Positions 63,254 to 64,000 of a DNA stretch of 64,000 bases are shown here, piece after piece; positions within the stretch are counted from its first letter, which is position 1, and each line of letters opens with the position of its first letter. The DNA is from an uncultured Eubacteriales bacterium (lineage in GTDB: Bacteria > Bacillota > Clostridia > Monoglobales > Monoglobaceae). Made by a program: the position numbers and the translations under genes. The DNA is taken from positions 1 to 64,000 of the forward strand of contig URAN01000007.1 of the NCBI GenBank assembly GCA_900545865.1. Direction: 5' to 3'. The notes beneath the pieces were generated by a model. That model was not told the origin of the DNA and made no database searches. It worked only from the letters and a program-made list of their open reading frames with translations.

Positions 63254-64000
63254 CAGGAGTTTTCTACGGTAGATTTTCAAGCAAAATGCAAAATGAAACG
63301 AGCATAGAGGGGCAACGAATAGTTGTTGCAAACTACGCTCAAATGAATAATATAAAAATTGTCACAGAGTATGTTGACAGAGCAAAATCGGGTAAATCGG
63401 ATAAAAGACCGAATTTCAAAAAAATGATAGATGACATTAAAAATGGCACACTTGATATTGATGTTGTAGTAGTATATAAACTCGACCGATTTTTCAGAAA
63501 CGAAAAATTACACAGAAAGTATGAGGACATTCTCAATGAACACGGAGTAAACCTGTTAAGTGCAACCGAACAAGTCAATGACAATACAAATTTCGGTCAA
63601 AAGGCATATAAAGCTCTTGCGATGTTGGTTAATGAGGAAGAAGTAAAAAAGATTTCACAAAATGTTTCAAGAGGAAAACTGGTAGTCGCAAAAAGCTGTA
63701 AATGGTGCGGCGGTAAGCCACCGCTCGGATATGATGTTGACAAAGAAACTCAAATGCTGATAATTAACAAAACAGAGGCAAAAGCAGTGAGGTTTGCGTT
63801 CAGAATGAGAGCGCAGGGAGCTTCACTTTCTGCAATCATTGAGCAGATGAACAGGCGAGGATTCAAAACAAAACTCGGAAATAAATTCGGTAAAAACAGT
63901 CTGCACGAAATATTCAAAAATATCAAATACAAGGGTGTATATGAATATAACAGAGCGGTTTCCAAATCTCCCGAAGGAAAATTCAACCGTCACGCATCAA
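63247..64000 (+). CDS. Large serine recombinase 2 (partial, runs off the window)
   Basis: Starts MLTGVFYGRFSSKMQNETSI with AAAGGAGAGG 8 nt upstream, then YVDRAKSGKSDKRPNF and the recombinase-domain GGKPPLGYDVD. The catalytic Ser is in RFSS. The gene continues beyond position 64000. It is a paralogue of recombinase 1 in domain order but clearly different in sequence. Confidence 0.9.
   Translation, partial: MLTGVFYGRFSSKMQNETSIEGQRIVVANYAQMNNIKIVTEYVDRAKSGKSDKRPNFKKMIDDIKNGTLDIDVVVVYKLDRFFRNEKLHRKYEDILNEHGVNLLSATEQVNDNTNFGQKAYKALAMLVNEEEVKKISQNVSRGKLVVAKSCKWCGGKPPLGYDVDKETQMLIINKTEAKAVRFAFRMRAQGASLSAIIEQMNRRGFKTKLGNKFGKNSLHEIFKNIKYKGVYEYNRAVSKSPEGKFNRHAS

Noticed and set aside
57559..64000. 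tRNA-derived attachment-site duplication
   Set aside because: No second copy of the tRNA-Ser 3' end was seen in the window; the far end of the island lies outside it.
1..64000. CRISPR arrays, rRNA, tmRNA or RNase P genes
   Set aside because: No regularly spaced repeats or conserved RNA-core motifs were found; the LRR periodicity in the first gene is coding.

Overview
The window reads as chromosome of an anaerobic, low-to-moderate GC Gram-positive bacterium of the class Clostridia. Support comes from the RNase Y, HPr kinase, WhiA/YvcK/RapZ, remB, ylxR/ylxQ and rimP-nusA-infB gene families, the SLH-domain surface proteins, a HydE [FeFe]-hydrogenase maturase and a BofC-like protein. Strong promoters follow the TTGACA-17-TATAAT pattern, and initiation uses AUG with frequent UUG/GUG. 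The species cannot be named from the sequence.

Layout: (1) 47-4500, a large BspA-like/SLH surface protein on the minus strand, preceded by two tandem rod-shaped RNA elements, each with its own promoter and terminator. (2) 4516-10968, a replication-type cluster on the minus strand (dnaN-recF-remB-gyrB, then a ThyX-like gene, a 2[4Fe-4S] ferredoxin and rsmG), with no dnaA or gyrA. (3) 11209-15610, rny on the plus strand, then an AraC regulator, a DUF5662 protein and secG, with a candidate small RNA at 15438-15608. (4) 15609-25813, a long minus-strand run hprK-PHP-murB-rapZ-yvcK-whiA-dnaE-birA that joins carbon control, wall synthesis, cell-size control and replication. (5) 25822-35700, a divergent second type IIA topoisomerase pair, a class A PBP, a BofC-like protein and an SLH-anchored phosphodiester glycosidase. 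(6) 35751-45115, a MarR-controlled heterodimeric ABC exporter, cspA, two peptidyl-prolyl isomerases, then ribF, truB and nrnA. (7) 45153-50366, the translation operon rimP-nusA-ylxR-ylxQ-infB-rbfA with a rimP leader; an IS605-end-like hairpin lies between infB and rbfA. (8) 50528-57194, galT-galK, an SLH-anchored M15 peptidase, and HD-hydE-tcdA. (9) 57289-57559, two tRNA-Ser genes.

Immediately after the tRNAs the sequence becomes clearly AT-richer. From 57.7 kb to the end is an accessory island: an unknown protein, a Mor-like regulator, a membrane protein, a lipoprotein, two large serine recombinases (the second cut by the window edge), and between them a frameshifted DUF927 ATPase and a small ORF containing a perfect hairpin.

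The most interesting non-textbook signals are the tandem rod RNAs upstream of the surface protein, with a perfect 10-bp antiterminator/terminator competition in the proximal one; the structured candidate RNA at 15.5 kb; the likely AUA start of rny; the quinolone-site Ser-to-Gln change in the second topoisomerase; and the island with its split DUF927 gene between two recombinases. No CRISPR array, rRNA or intact insertion sequence was found.
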